Source of the DNA: Alteromonas oceanisediminis
GTDB lineage: Bacteria > Pseudomonadota > Gammaproteobacteria > Enterobacterales > Alteromonadaceae
Length of the DNA: 64,000 bases
Reading direction: 5' to 3'
Assembly (NCBI RefSeq): GCF_018474025.1
Contig: NZ_JAHCTA010000011.1
Location: 48,560-112,559 of the forward strand
The translations under genes and the position numbers were made by a program. Of the stretch, positions 28,287 through 37,161 are shown in pieces. The notes under the pieces are model-generated. The model saw only the letters and a list, made by a program, of their open reading frames with translations. It did not search any database and was not told the DNA's origin. The number at the start of each line of letters is the position of its first letter. Position 1 is the stretch's first letter.

Positions 28287-29033
28287 ATGAATTTACGAAT
28301 TATATTTGGATTTCTATTACTTACCGCAACATTTAGCAGTATCGCGCAAGAAACGCCCGAAAGTTGGCCTTCGCCCGTGAAGGACTCGCTCAATGGGATT
28401 GTACTTTTCGATAGGCTAGAGGTATCACGAAACAACCGTGATGAAAACATCGCTGTTTGGGACATGATTGCATGGTATGGCGGCGACACTTACCGTTTGT
28501 ACTTTAAAAGTGAAGGTGAAAATCAACAGAATGATGGAGAGCCCACCGACATTGAAAGAGCAGAGCTATTAGCCAGCCGATTGATCGCACCTTTTTGGGA
28601 ATTTCAAGTTGGCATTGGTACTCGGGGTGAACTCACAAGTGAGAGCAACATGGAAAACTATGCTGTTCTTAGCCTGTATGGCATGGCTCCCTACCAGTTT
28701 GAAGTGGATAGCTCGTTAATAATCAACGAAGACGGTGATATCAGTATTTCGATGGAAGCAGAATATGACTATCGTATTTCGCAAACGTCATACATACAAC
28801 CACGCATATCTGTGTCTGCTTCACTCTCAGAGTCAGAGCGCTTCGATAGACCAACTGGGTTTAATGCCATTCGTGTTGGTCTACGCTATCGAATGGAGGT
28901 TTCTCGTGAATTTGCTCCTTATGTTGGTGCTTATTGGTCAAGAGCCTTAGGAAATTCGGCAGACAAGCTCCGGAGCACTGGAGATCCTGTTCATGAAACA
29001 GGCATTGTTCTTGGTGCTCGAGTGTGGTTCTGA
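28287..29033 (+). CDS. copB: Outer-membrane copper resistance protein CopB
   Basis: A signal peptide (about 1-20) is followed by a beta-barrel-like body with the CopB pattern (FDRLEVSRNNRDENIAVWDM; AELLASRLIAPFWEFQVGIG; VGLRYRMEVSREFAPYVGAY) ending in Trp-Phe, as outer-membrane proteins do. The Met-rich N-terminal extension of many homologues is absent, giving 248 residues. Partner of the upstream multicopper oxidase. Its TGA overlaps the next ATG by one base. Confidence 0.9.
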   Translation: MNLRIIFGFLLLTATFSSIAQETPESWPSPVKDSLNGIVLFDRLEVSRNNRDENIAVWDMIAWYGGDTYRLYFKSEGENQQNDGEPTDIERAELLASRLIAPFWEFQVGIGTRGELTSESNMENYAVLSLYGMAPYQFEVDSSLIINEDGDISISMEAEYDYRISQTSYIQPRISVSASLSESERFDRPTGFNAIRVGLRYRMEVSREFAPYVGAYWSRALGNSADKLRSTGDPVHETGIVLGARVWF

Positions 29034-29467
29034 TGCCTGAACTGTCTCAACAACTTATGGCGCTTTTCCTCCAGCTTTTGATTGCATTAGTTGCTGTTAT
29101 TGCATGTGCGATGAGTCACTACCGTATATTGCAGTTCTTGGGAAGGCGAATAGTGAACACCTTCACCGGAGCGTACGGTCTAATTGTGCTTTTTTGTGGA
29201 ATTACCGTTTCTCAACTATTCGCAGCGCTATGGTTCACATTTGCTTTTCAAGCGTCCATAACGATGGACTTAGGCAACGTAAGTGGTGGCACACTAAATC
29301 CATTCATTGAGCTTTTCTACTATTCGCTTATTAACTTAACTACGCTGGGTCTTGGTCAAATTGAGGCTTCTGACCACTTAAGATTTCTTGCTGGCGTGGA
29401 GGCAATGACGGGCTTTTTGTTAGTGAGTTGTTCAGCGTCTGTGCTTATTCGATACATGAAACACTAA
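29033..29467 (+). CDS. Two-TM ion channel family protein
   Basis: Hydrophobic segments at the N-terminus and around the pore flank a potassium-channel-like loop (YYSLINLTTLGLGQIEASDH), where TTLGLG replaces the canonical TVGYG filter. 144 residues from ATG 29033. Small channel genes of this kind appear in metal-resistance clusters, but their ion and role are not established. Translation is coupled to copB (TGATG overlap). Confidence 0.65.
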   Translation: MPELSQQLMALFLQLLIALVAVIACAMSHYRILQFLGRRIVNTFTGAYGLIVLFCGITVSQLFAALWFTFAFQASITMDLGNVSGGTLNPFIELFYYSLINLTTLGLGQIEASDHLRFLAGVEAMTGFLLVSCSASVLIRYMKH

Positions 29468-29489
29468 CCTTAAATTAAAGGAATTATAT

Positions 29490-29999
29490 ATGTCTAAATA
29501 TACAAAATTTTTCGCAATGATACTTACTTCGACGGCGTTCATGCTGGTCATGATGTACTTCAATTCGTATTCACTTGAACACGTGTTTTTTAGTGAAACT
29601 CGCCTATACATGGCTATCTACATGGGCGCAATGATGGCAGTTATCATGCTGCTATTTATGCTCAACATGTATGAAAGCAAAACTAAAAACGTAGCTATTT
29701 TAGCAGGTAGCGTTGCCGTCTTTTGCTTTGCTCTATTTTTGGTGCGATCGCAAGCTACCATCGAAGATAGCGCGTGGATGAAAGCGATGATACCCCACCA
29801 TTCCATTGCAATATTAACCAGTGACCGCGCAAACATCGCCGATGCCCGTGTTCAGCAATTAGCAAAAGAGATTATCAGCGCACAAGAGCGAGAAATAAAA
29901 GAAATGGAATGGTTAATCGCAGATATTAAAGAAAACGGTATAGCGTCATCAGAAAGCGAAGCCTCAAGACGTCCTGTACCGGATTTTTCAGGCGAGTAA
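29490..29999 (+). CDS. DUF305 membrane protein
   Basis: Three N-terminal hydrophobic segments (to ~85) are followed by a DUF305-type helical domain with the typical WMKAMIPHHSIAILTSDRAN and AQEREIKEMEWLIADI. The HH and Met residues suggest copper binding; DUF305 proteins are common in copper clusters. Location: inner membrane with the domain probably periplasmic. It is in line with copA-copB-channel on the same strand. Confidence 0.8.
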   Translation: MSKYTKFFAMILTSTAFMLVMMYFNSYSLEHVFFSETRLYMAIYMGAMMAVIMLLFMLNMYESKTKNVAILAGSVAVFCFALFLVRSQATIEDSAWMKAMIPHHSIAILTSDRANIADARVQQLAKEIISAQEREIKEMEWLIADIKENGIASSESEASRRPVPDFSGE

Positions 30000-30039
30000 G
30001 TACGGGATTTCACAATCAAAAAATAGCTGGAGGATCAAC

Positions 30040-30792
30040 ATGAGTAAATCTGCAACACTGTATAGAATGCATACGAAAGAACACATTTGCCCCTATGGTT
30101 TACGTTCAAAAGACTTATTAGAGAGAAAAGGGTATGACGTCAAAGATCATAAGCTGAGCTCTCGTGAAGAAACAGATAAATTTAAAGATAAACATGGTGT
30201 TGAAACTACGCCTCAAACCTTTATTGACGACGAACGTGTTGGAGGTTATGACAACCTCAGAGAGTTTTTCAACATGGGCGAAGCCGGGCAGACTGGCATA
30301 ACCTATACACCTGTTATCGCAATTTTCGCGACCGCATTTTTAATGGCATTGGCGATTGTTTTTGCTCAAACTGGTGATATTGAATCGCTGTTATCAGTTT
30401 CAGTAATCGAAATATTTGTCGCGCTAAGTATGTCCATTTTAGCTATCCAAAAATTACGGGATTTGTATGGCTTTACCAATTCTTTTATTACTTATGACCT
30501 GTTGGCAATGCGCAGTATTCGGTATGGATACACTTACCCATTTGCTGAAGCATTCGCAGGAATCGGTATGCTTGCGGGATTGTCTGGATTTGTTGTTGGC
30601 CCAGTGTCCTTATTTATTGGGACAATAGGTGCGATATCGGTATTTAAAGCCGTGTACGTGGATAAGCGTGAATTGAAATGTGCTTGCGTTGGTGGAGACA
30701 GTAATGTTCCCCTTGGGTTTGTTTCATTGACCGAAAATCTATTTATGATAGGCGCGGGATTTTGGATGCTATATCTGGCAATCGGCAGTTAA
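30040..30792 (+). CDS. Glutaredoxin-MauE fusion membrane protein
   Basis: Residues 1-85 form a glutaredoxin domain with CPYG (Cys17) and the cis-Pro TTPQTF. The rest has about four TM segments and a CxC in LKCACVGGDSNVPLG, as in MauE/DoxX-like membrane proteins. The single active Cys suggests a monothiol-type or disulfide-relay use; MauE proteins help disulfide maturation. Probably supports thiol balance under copper stress, given its place at the end of the copper cluster. A convergent hairpin follows. Confidence 0.75.
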   Translation: MSKSATLYRMHTKEHICPYGLRSKDLLERKGYDVKDHKLSSREETDKFKDKHGVETTPQTFIDDERVGGYDNLREFFNMGEAGQTGITYTPVIAIFATAFLMALAIVFAQTGDIESLLSVSVIEIFVALSMSILAIQKLRDLYGFTNSFITYDLLAMRSIRYGYTYPFAEAFAGIGMLAGLSGFVVGPVSLFIGTIGAISVFKAVYVDKRELKCACVGGDSNVPLGFVSLTENLFMIGAGFWMLYLAIGS

Positions 30793-30800
30793 GTGTTATG

Positions 30801-30831
30801 TGTCGCTCCATCCATAATGGTTGGAGCGACA
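30801..30831. terminator. Convergent hairpin after the copper cluster
   Basis: TGTCGCTCCA and TGGAGCGACA form a 10-bp stem with a further CCAT/ATGG inner pairing. It lies between two converging genes. There is no clear T-run, so it may be a weak or bidirectional terminator. Confidence 0.55.
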
Positions 30832-30856
30832 AGTTGTGAGTAATTGTGTCAATATT

Positions 30857-31306
30857 TTAACCAACATTTTTAACCTTATTAGTGCAATACCAGAGGACCC
30901 AACTACCTAAGTTTACATCAAGGGCACCGCAAAACATTGGCCACCACTGCGGTATATGGTTACCAACGCTTCCAATATGCATGGCAAAATCGTAAAGGCC
31001 ATGACCTATTAAAAGGACACCAATTGCCAATGTATAGCGAGAATACCAATACAATGTAATGAGTGTGAAGAGCACAAAAACCATCCACTCATGCCATATA
31101 AATCGACTTTCTAACACTCCAAATAATGGATAATAACTCGCGATCACAATAGTGAGTGTTGGAAAAAAACTTCGGTCTTTATCGAATTTATTTAACTTCG
31201 CCAATCCAATGATTAAAACCGCTACCATAGCCCCTATTGAAGTACTCACTAACACGTTAATCACCAACGTGCGGGTAATAGGAAAATTGCCCCTTCCAGC
31301 GGCCAA
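30857..31306 (-). CDS. DUF6010-family membrane protein
   Basis: A 149-residue protein with four or so TM segments and conserved-looking polar motifs (ESRFIWHEWMVF; IGHGLYDFAMHI; PQWWPMFCGALDV) that I associate with DUF6010. Function is unknown. It is preceded on the same strand by a 54-aa gene; its place between the copper genes and the PIN/ImmA-IrrE cluster gives no firm clue. Confidence 0.65.
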   Translation of the reverse strand: MAAGRGNFPITRTLVINVLVSTSIGAMVAVLIIGLAKLNKFDKDRSFFPTLTIVIASYYPLFGVLESRFIWHEWMVFVLFTLITLYWYSRYTLAIGVLLIGHGLYDFAMHIGSVGNHIPQWWPMFCGALDVNLGSWVLWYCTNKVKNVG

Positions 31307-31320
31307 AACTTGCCACGTTT

Positions 31321-31485
31321 TTACTCGTCTTTGCTTGTCGAAAACGCTTTTAAAGCTTCTTCCAGCGAATCTTCAAATTTTTCTTTATTGCGACAACCGT
31401 CATCATTCTGATTGGAAGGGTTGTCTGCTGGTTTAGCGGCTTGATTTGGCGAGTTTGTGACTTGAAGTAAATCATTGTTAAGCAT
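31321..31485 (-). CDS. Small acidic protein (54 aa)
   Basis: A clear ORF from ATG 31485 to TAA 31321 encodes MLNNDLLQV, then a polar Asn/Pro/Asp linker, and CRNKEKFEDSLEEALKAFST, an acidic helix. It is on the same strand as, and 14 bases upstream of, the DUF6010 gene, so probably co-transcribed with it. Too small to assign; the composition is that of a small adaptor or antitoxin-like peptide. Confidence 0.5.
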   Translation of the reverse strand: MLNNDLLQVTNSPNQAAKPADNPSNQNDDGCRNKEKFEDSLEEALKAFSTSKDE

Positions 31486-31583
31486 CGTAGAAACCTTTTT
31501 GTTCGCGTTAATTACATTTTAGATATTTATGTGCCAAATACCACACCTGTTAACTTCAGCAAAGAACAGGCCAATGTTTAAAG

Positions 31584-32219
31584 TTAACACACGTTTTGAG
31601 TTAACCCGAATGACAGTAAACTGCATTGAGAACGAATACTCTCAATGTAGCTATTCAGCGCATTGTCAACCGACCCTGTATTACGAAAACAAATATCAAT
31701 CGCTTTATCGACAAGCGGATGAGCTTGAATACGTGCAATGACTTGCTCTTTATCACCACATATCATGAGTAAACGGATCGCCTCTTCCAATACAAGCACA
31801 TGGCAACCGTCTAAAGCAAAAACACCGTTACTTTGCATGCGGTTAACCGCTTTTAACGCCCGCTTATCACCTGTGAAAAGGTTTGATGGTTTATTTTCTT
31901 GAGCGCCAAACGTGAGTATAAGCTCTCCCCCATCAAGATGAGGAGTGCGAAGTTGTGCAATAACGTTAAGGGCTTGCTCATCGGAGATTGTGACAAGTGA
32001 GCTTTGAGAAATAAAATATTCGATGCTTTGCACCTGGGCCGGTACAAGTCCCATTTTTTTTGCTCTTGATGGGGCGTTCACGCCGGCTACAAACGGCAGT
32101 GCATCAAGATAGCGGAATACATAATTGTGTTGGGTAAACAGATCGACACACTCACTCAATAATTCATAACGTGCCAATTTAAGGATCACATCGTTATCAG
32201 TAAATAGACCAATCGTCAC
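31584..32219 (-). CDS. PIN-like domain protein
   Basis: A 211-residue protein beginning GLFTDNDVILKLARYELL, with an Asp near residue 8-10 followed by a conserved helix as in PIN nucleases. Further acidic positions lie at DGGELILTF (~96) and TGDKRALKAV (~117). PIN domains use such Asp/Glu residues to bind Mg and cut RNA. It lies four bases downstream of the ImmA/IrrE protease gene, resembling a paired toxin and controller. Nuclease activity is inferred. Confidence 0.6.
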   Translation of the reverse strand: MTIGLFTDNDVILKLARYELLSECVDLFTQHNYVFRYLDALPFVAGVNAPSRAKKMGLVPAQVQSIEYFISQSSLVTISDEQALNVIAQLRTPHLDGGELILTFGAQENKPSNLFTGDKRALKAVNRMQSNGVFALDGCHVLVLEEAIRLLMICGDKEQVIARIQAHPLVDKAIDICFRNTGSVDNALNSYIESIRSQCSLLSFGLTQNVC

Positions 32220-32223
32220 AGCG

Positions 32224-33225
32224 TTATCCTGTCTGCATGCTCATTAAAAATTCACTGTCTTGCGAACGCACATCAAGCTGCTCCATTGTCTCTATAAATG
32301 ATGATTGTAATGTCGCTATCGCATTTCCCTTTTCCAAAAAACGCAGCGCTTGCTGAGTTAGAATCCAATCTCGTGTTTCGCGTCCATATGTCAAAGCAAA
32401 ATGCCCGGCACTGATGCCACTTACCTGACTTGCACGTTTTGCCTTTATAGCAAGTTCAGCAGGTCTATTTAATCGCCCTAGTTCCCTTACCATAGAGACA
32501 ATGTCGATGTCTTTGCGCAGCAGCCGAAGGGCATAAGCATCAGCTTCGTCTTCCTGCGGATCGGTTTCAACATCCAATGACTCCCCTAATTCGGGTAAAA
32601 CAGAATCTGTTAAACTGCCATCCTGCGTGAGGTGATCACACAGGATATGACCAAGCTCATGCAATAACACAAAGAGCTGCGTAGAGGGGCTCTTATGTTT
32701 ATGACCAAGCACGATGGCGTAATGATTATTGGAACGCATAACCATGCCAGCAGGTCGAGCAACATTTGCCGGAAAGCGAGAAACGTGAATGACGGGTATA
32801 TGACTCGCCCAAAATAAAGGCAATACATTCGCTAATGTAAGCTCCCCTAGTGTGTCTAATGATTGCTGTAAACGTGATAGGTTAGGTGAGCAATGATTGT
32901 ATTCGAGCACGGTAATAAGCGTATTTGCTACCGCTTGACACAAATAGGTTGCGTCAGACAATTGTTGAATATCGATATGGGCGCGTTTTTTATACTGAAT
33001 AGTATATTTAGCGGGCAAAAAAGACACGTTACCGTCGTTGACAGTGACACTTAACCCCAACCTTTGATCAAGCAGCTTAGCAAACTGTAAAAAACCTGAA
33101 TTGCTTTGCAATAAGGCGTCATCCCACCACGCAGGTAGTACTCTTTTAAGGGTTGCCCGCGTAATGCCAACATCTCGGATCTGTTTGTAAACCGCCGACT
33201 TCGACGGAAGCTTGAATGCAGTCAT
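32224..33225 (-). CDS. ImmA/IrrE-family metallopeptidase
   Basis: The zinc-protease motif HELGHILCDH (HExxH, about residue 190) with a downstream acidic region (DPQEDEADAYALRLL, giving the third ligand) places it in the ImmA/IrrE family. These proteases cleave HTH repressors to release stress or mobile-element genes. I chose ATG 33225 because GGAGG lies five bases upstream; ATG 33243 is possible. It sits between an HTH gene and the PIN-like gene, so the likely substrate is the upstream HTH protein. Confidence 0.8.
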   Translation of the reverse strand: MTAFKLPSKSAVYKQIRDVGITRATLKRVLPAWWDDALLQSNSGFLQFAKLLDQRLGLSVTVNDGNVSFLPAKYTIQYKKRAHIDIQQLSDATYLCQAVANTLITVLEYNHCSPNLSRLQQSLDTLGELTLANVLPLFWASHIPVIHVSRFPANVARPAGMVMRSNNHYAIVLGHKHKSPSTQLFVLLHELGHILCDHLTQDGSLTDSVLPELGESLDVETDPQEDEADAYALRLLRKDIDIVSMVRELGRLNRPAELAIKAKRASQVSGISAGHFALTYGRETRDWILTQQALRFLEKGNAIATLQSSFIETMEQLDVRSQDSEFLMSMQTG

Positions 33226-33245
33226 CTCGCCTCCACATGTCATTA

Positions 33246-33572
33246 TTATTGCTCAAGTTTACATGAGTGCGCCGCCAATAGCAGCCTTCCCAATTGTTTT
33301 GCGTGGCCGTCGGTACCATTCCATACCTTAGTTAAAACATCCATTAAATATTGATGTGATTTCGGATCAATATTTTGATATTTTCTATAGTCTATAATTG
33401 CATAATTGCATAATTTCATTAAACCTCTAGTAAGTTTCTTTTGTGGCTGAAATAAATTTCTATATACCGTTGACTGGCACATTCCTACTGCTTTTGCAAT
33501 AGAGATAGATGTATCCAATCCTTTGTCGCAGTATGTTTTTAGAAGGTCTTTTTGTAATTTGCTTATGTTCAT
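33246..33572 (-). CDS. HTH DNA-binding protein (108 aa)
   Basis: The N-terminal half contains a helix-turn-helix pattern (DTSISIAKAVGMCQSTVYRN, about 19-38) followed by a basic segment; the C-terminal half is helical. It is the first gene of the HTH/ImmA-IrrE/PIN set and is divergent from the sce7726-like gene. It probably regulates the shared intergenic region (33573-33646) and may be the protease's target. Confidence 0.6.
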   Translation of the reverse strand: MNISKLQKDLLKTYCDKGLDTSISIAKAVGMCQSTVYRNLFQPQKKLTRGLMKLCNYAIIDYRKYQNIDPKSHQYLMDVLTKVWNGTDGHAKQLGRLLLAAHSCKLEQ

Positions 33573-33646
33573 TAGTTAATTTATTAATGCATAAATGACT
33601 ATTCATGGTATTATCATTTCTCGACGGAATCAAGTAGGATATTCAC
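33573..33646. promoter_or_regulatory. Divergent promoter region between HTH and sce7726-like genes
   Basis: A 74-bp AT-rich interval must drive both genes. AGGA lies before ATG 33647. No clear palindromic operator was recognised. Confidence 0.4.
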
Positions 33647-34219
33647 ATGACAGATCCAGAAATTAGACACCTACTATTTGCTCGGCTTGCAAAGCGAAAG
33701 TCATTCTTAGAAAGTCAACTTTGCGAAGAAGTGCCTATTCAAAACGGGCTGACTCGCGCTGATGTTGTATTCTGCGGTAAACGACTTGAGTGCTTTGAGA
33801 TCAAGAGTCATCGGGATACATTGAAACGCCTGTTTTCTCAAGGATGGCAATATGAGCAGTCTTTCGACAGAGTTACGTTAGTCTGTGCCACAAAGCACTT
33901 GAATAAAGCGTTTGGTATTATTCCTAAATGGTGGGGTGTTCTGGAAGTATCAGGCTCAGGTCAATTAGAAACAGTTAGAAATGCCCAAGCCAATCCTTAT
34001 GTTAATGTAAGCGGAATGGCAGACTTGCTTGAAAACCAACACGCACGTGAGATATTGCAACAATTTGGGATCACCACAGGCATCAAACGAATGCATCACG
34101 AGCAACTGCGTAAGACGATCGCAGAAAACCTGACGCTTTCACAATTGAGAGATGCAACGAAAAATGCATTGACCCAACGGCAGTTGTCTCGCTGGCGGCC
34201 CAGCGAGCAAGTTGCATAA
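33647..34219 (+). CDS. sce7726-family protein (putative PD-(D/E)xK nuclease-like)
   Basis: The pattern LTRADVVFCGKRLECFEIKS (about residues 30-49) followed by HRDTLKRLFSQGWQYEQSFD fits the sce7726 family, in which the D...ExK arrangement suggests a restriction-endonuclease-like core. Members are found in defence-type gene neighbourhoods, often beside beta-family proteins as here. The C-terminal part (SRWRP) is basic. Nuclease activity is inferred. Confidence 0.75.
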   Translation: MTDPEIRHLLFARLAKRKSFLESQLCEEVPIQNGLTRADVVFCGKRLECFEIKSHRDTLKRLFSQGWQYEQSFDRVTLVCATKHLNKAFGIIPKWWGVLEVSGSGQLETVRNAQANPYVNVSGMADLLENQHAREILQQFGITTGIKRMHHEQLRKTIAENLTLSQLRDATKNALTQRQLSRWRPSEQVA

Positions 34220-34252
34220 GAGCGTTAGCGTACGCTTCCCCCGTTTTGGTTA

Positions 34253-35203
34253 TTAACCATTAAACAACACCTGAGCAAAATGATGATGCATAAATTCAGC
34301 CACGTGTCCTGTTGAATTGCCGGGACCAGCTTGTGGCGGTGTCAGCGTTTTGTTGTGCCAGTTTTTATCTGCCCACGAGAATGCTGATCCACGATAGTCA
34401 GGGTGTAGTATTAGAAATTCGGCTAGCTCCATAATGGCTTGGGTGTTTTTTCCCTTCTGTCGCAGTACGAGCCAATGGCCATCGAGTGTGTATTTTATCG
34501 CAATATGGCCGGAGCGTCTCGTTTCGCCAGAGTCCCATAAAGGACTTAACGTGCCATAGTCTCCATAGTGTAGATCAAACGTAAGTGAATTCGTCACATT
34601 ATCATATAGCTCTTTGTCCAATCGAGGGATCTCCTCATCGCCAACAATATTTTGTAACGTCGTCGGAAAAGCGCCTGATGAGAATACAATATTGGAAAAG
34701 CCTAGATCATGAAACTTTTCGATAACCCTTGCAATATTGGTTGACACCGAGACCATTGTTTCATCAGCTTCGCCAATATCAATGAGTAATAGTGTATTAT
34801 CAACATCAGCATACGGTGAGAGTATGGTTTCAAGTTCATCAAACGCGGTATCGTCGAAGATACTGACATCGTCATTAAACGCAACCCTAAAAATCGGATT
34901 GGCTTCAAAAGCGGCGATCACGCTACTATGTAAATCAGAAATCTCAAATGGGTCAATAGCAAGGCGCAAACCATGCTGAACAATCGTTTGTTGAATATGC
35001 GCCGACACTCGCTTTAAATGAAAACGTGATAAGTCCATTATGCTGCCATCCGGCCACGTGGAAGCGACCGCTGGGATCGCTTTTTCAAATGAGGCTAAAA
35101 ACTCCACGTTCCAAATAGGGTGAATTTTGTCATGCCACTCATCTGGAGCATGTGACAACGCTTTAAGCTCTCCTGCTTTTACACGTAGATTGGGGTAATA
35201 CAT
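34253..35203 (-). CDS. Beta-family protein (T4 beta-protein-like)
   Basis: A 316-residue protein matching the beta family as I know it: MYYPNLRVKAGELKALSHAP at the start, IHPIWNV near 28, SNIVFSSGAFP near 170, and LTFDLHYGDYGTLSPLWDS near 208. A strong AAGGAG precedes ATG 35203. It converges with the sce7726-like gene, a pairing I recall as recurrent. Its biochemical role is unknown; a part in phage defence is plausible. Confidence 0.7.
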   Translation of the reverse strand: MYYPNLRVKAGELKALSHAPDEWHDKIHPIWNVEFLASFEKAIPAVASTWPDGSIMDLSRFHLKRVSAHIQQTIVQHGLRLAIDPFEISDLHSSVIAAFEANPIFRVAFNDDVSIFDDTAFDELETILSPYADVDNTLLLIDIGEADETMVSVSTNIARVIEKFHDLGFSNIVFSSGAFPTTLQNIVGDEEIPRLDKELYDNVTNSLTFDLHYGDYGTLSPLWDSGETRRSGHIAIKYTLDGHWLVLRQKGKNTQAIMELAEFLILHPDYRGSAFSWADKNWHNKTLTPPQAGPGNSTGHVAEFMHHHFAQVLFNG

Positions 35204-35359
35204 CTTGTCTCCTTATACTTATTTCCATTTTCACTTGTTCATATCGCAGCTGTCGAAGCCACTGCATTGCTTCGCTATCGGGGAATGCAAAGGCATTCGT
35301 CTAAAGTGTTTCATTCGATAGTGTCGAAACAAGCCTATTTGAAACTGTTACATAAAATA

Positions 35360-36717
35360 TTATCCTATCCCATAAGCCAGCATCGCATCGGCAACTTTTA
35401 CAAATCCCGCAATATTCGCGCCTTTCACGTAATCAGTTGCGTCATGTTTTGCTCCATATTCAACACATTGTTGGTGAATATGCGCCATAATATGCTGAAG
35501 TCTGGAATCAACCTCCTCTCTTGTCCAGGGAAGTCTAAGAGAGTTTTGAGTTTGTTCGAGACCAGATACCGCTACGCCGCCCGCATTTGCAGCCTTTGCA
35601 GGAGCAAACAGTATGCTTTTTTCTTGAAAGTATTGCACGGCCTCTAGGGAGCAAGGCATATTGGCGCCCTCTGCGATCAACTGAATTCCGTTATTAACGA
35701 GGGCTTTTGCGTCTTCAAGTTCTAATTCATTTTGCGTCGCGCAAGGAAAGGCTAAATCGGCTTTTATCATCCAAGGCCTTTTGCCTTGATAGTAAGTAGC
35801 CTGTGAATATTTTTGCGTGTATTCGCTCAATCGTTGCCGCTTGACAAACTTAAGCTCTTTGAGAAACGCGAGCTTCTGGTGATCAATTCCATCAGGATCA
35901 TAAATAAAGCCGCTTGAGTCAGAAAGCGTCATAACTTTCGCACCTTCGCTCGTCAACTTTTCTGCGCAAAAAATAGCGACATTGCCAGCGCCCGAAATAA
36001 GCGTTGTTTTTCCCGCTAGTTTTTCGTTGCGCATATTGAGCATATGTTGGGTGAAATAAACAACACCGTAACCTGTCGCCTCGGTTCTGATAAGGCTGAC
36101 GCCATAAGAAAGTCCTTTGCCCGTTAGCGTTCCGACAAATCGATTCTTTAATCGCTTATATTGACCAAATAAATAACTAATTTCCCTTCCACCTACACCG
36201 ATGTCGCCGGCTGGGATATCTGTATCCTCCCCAATATGGTTTGAAAGCTCAATCATGAGTGATTGGCAAAAGCGCATGATTTCACGATCACTTTTTCCTT
36301 TAGGATCGAAATCACTGCCACCTTTTCCTCCCCCCATAGGAAGTCCAGTCAGTGCATTTTTAAAGACTTGCTCAAACGCTAAAAACTTCAATACGCTTTG
36401 AGTAACATTAGGATGAAATCGCAGCCCGCCTTTATAAGGCCCAATAGCATTATTAAACTGTACTCTCCATGCTCTATTGCAGTGGATGTGCCCCTTATCG
36501 TCCTCCAACACACTCTAAAAATCACAATGCGGTCAGGCTCTGTCATTCTTTGTAGAATATGACCATCATCATATTTTGCGTTAGCCATCACATAGGGCAT
36601 AACGGAACCTGTGAATTCTTGTACCGCTTGATGGAATTCATGCTCAGCTGGGTTTCTTTCAATTATTCCCAAGTTAAATAACTTAATTCTGTCCGCTTCG
36701 TTTTTACTATGTACCAC
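35360..36717 (-). pseudogene. gdhA: NADP-type glutamate dehydrogenase gene with one frameshift
   Basis: GTG 36717 opens a frame (NPAEHEFHQAVQEFTGSV, then EPDRIVIFRVCW) that matches the N-terminus of hexameric NADP-dependent glutamate dehydrogenase. After VCW the reading moves to the frame that supplies the remainder (EDDKGHIHCNRAWRVQFNNA, PMGGGKGGSDFDPKGKSDRE, PAGDIGVGGREISY, then AEGANMPC). TGTTGGAGG needs one extra G to read W-E-D-D. The joined product is ~452 residues, normal for the family. Its place at the end of a copper operon is unusual. Error or real loss cannot be told apart. Confidence 0.85.
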
Positions 36718-36792
36718 AGTGTTGTCCTGTTTTCGTTTGGTATGGCTGTACGATCAGCCGTAACGTAAGTCTGATCGTCGCTATTGAAACAA

Positions 36793-37161
36793 TTACTTTT
36801 TATGGGTTTGCCCAGGTGGAACACGGTGGCAACTCCAGGGTTTGTGTTTTGCATTTTCACGAATGTTTTCGTCAACGAATTGGTAATAGCCTTCTTTCAT
36901 TTTTGTCCAAAAGTCGTCCGAAATGTCAGCCCCGTTGCCACGAATGATTGTCTCAATGCCATCTAAATTGCAGTGGGTTGCATCGTAGCCTATATGCAGG
37001 GTACTTTTGGCGTCCTCAAATGAAACCGCATCGATTCCAAAGGTCCCATCAATGCCAGCAATAATTGCTTCTATGTTATCTTCGGTAATACCAACCAACT
37101 TTAAATGCCGTACGACTAAATTCGCCTCTGATACACCGACTCTGTGATCTAGATCGCTCAT
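36793..37161 (-). CDS. Hypothetical protein with heavy-metal-associated-like fold
   Basis: A 122-residue protein whose start (VVRHLKLVGITEDNIEAI, then GIDAVSFEDAKSTLHIGYDA) resembles a heavy-metal-associated beta-alpha-beta domain. The end is FWTKMKEGYYQFVDENIREN, then AKHKPWSCHRVPPG. I recall similar proteins near metal-transport genes. The strong AGGAGG ribosome site lies within the end of the upstream ORF. It sits between copper genes and gdhA on one strand. Confidence 0.6.
   Translation of the reverse strand: MSDLDHRVGVSEANLVVRHLKLVGITEDNIEAIIAGIDGTFGIDAVSFEDAKSTLHIGYDATHCNLDGIETIIRGNGADISDDFWTKMKEGYYQFVDENIRENAKHKPWSCHRVPPGQTHKK

Noticed and set aside
35283..35298. GAATGC/GCATTC hairpin downstream of gdhA
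   Set aside because: Only a 6-bp stem and no T-run on either side; too weak to call a terminator.
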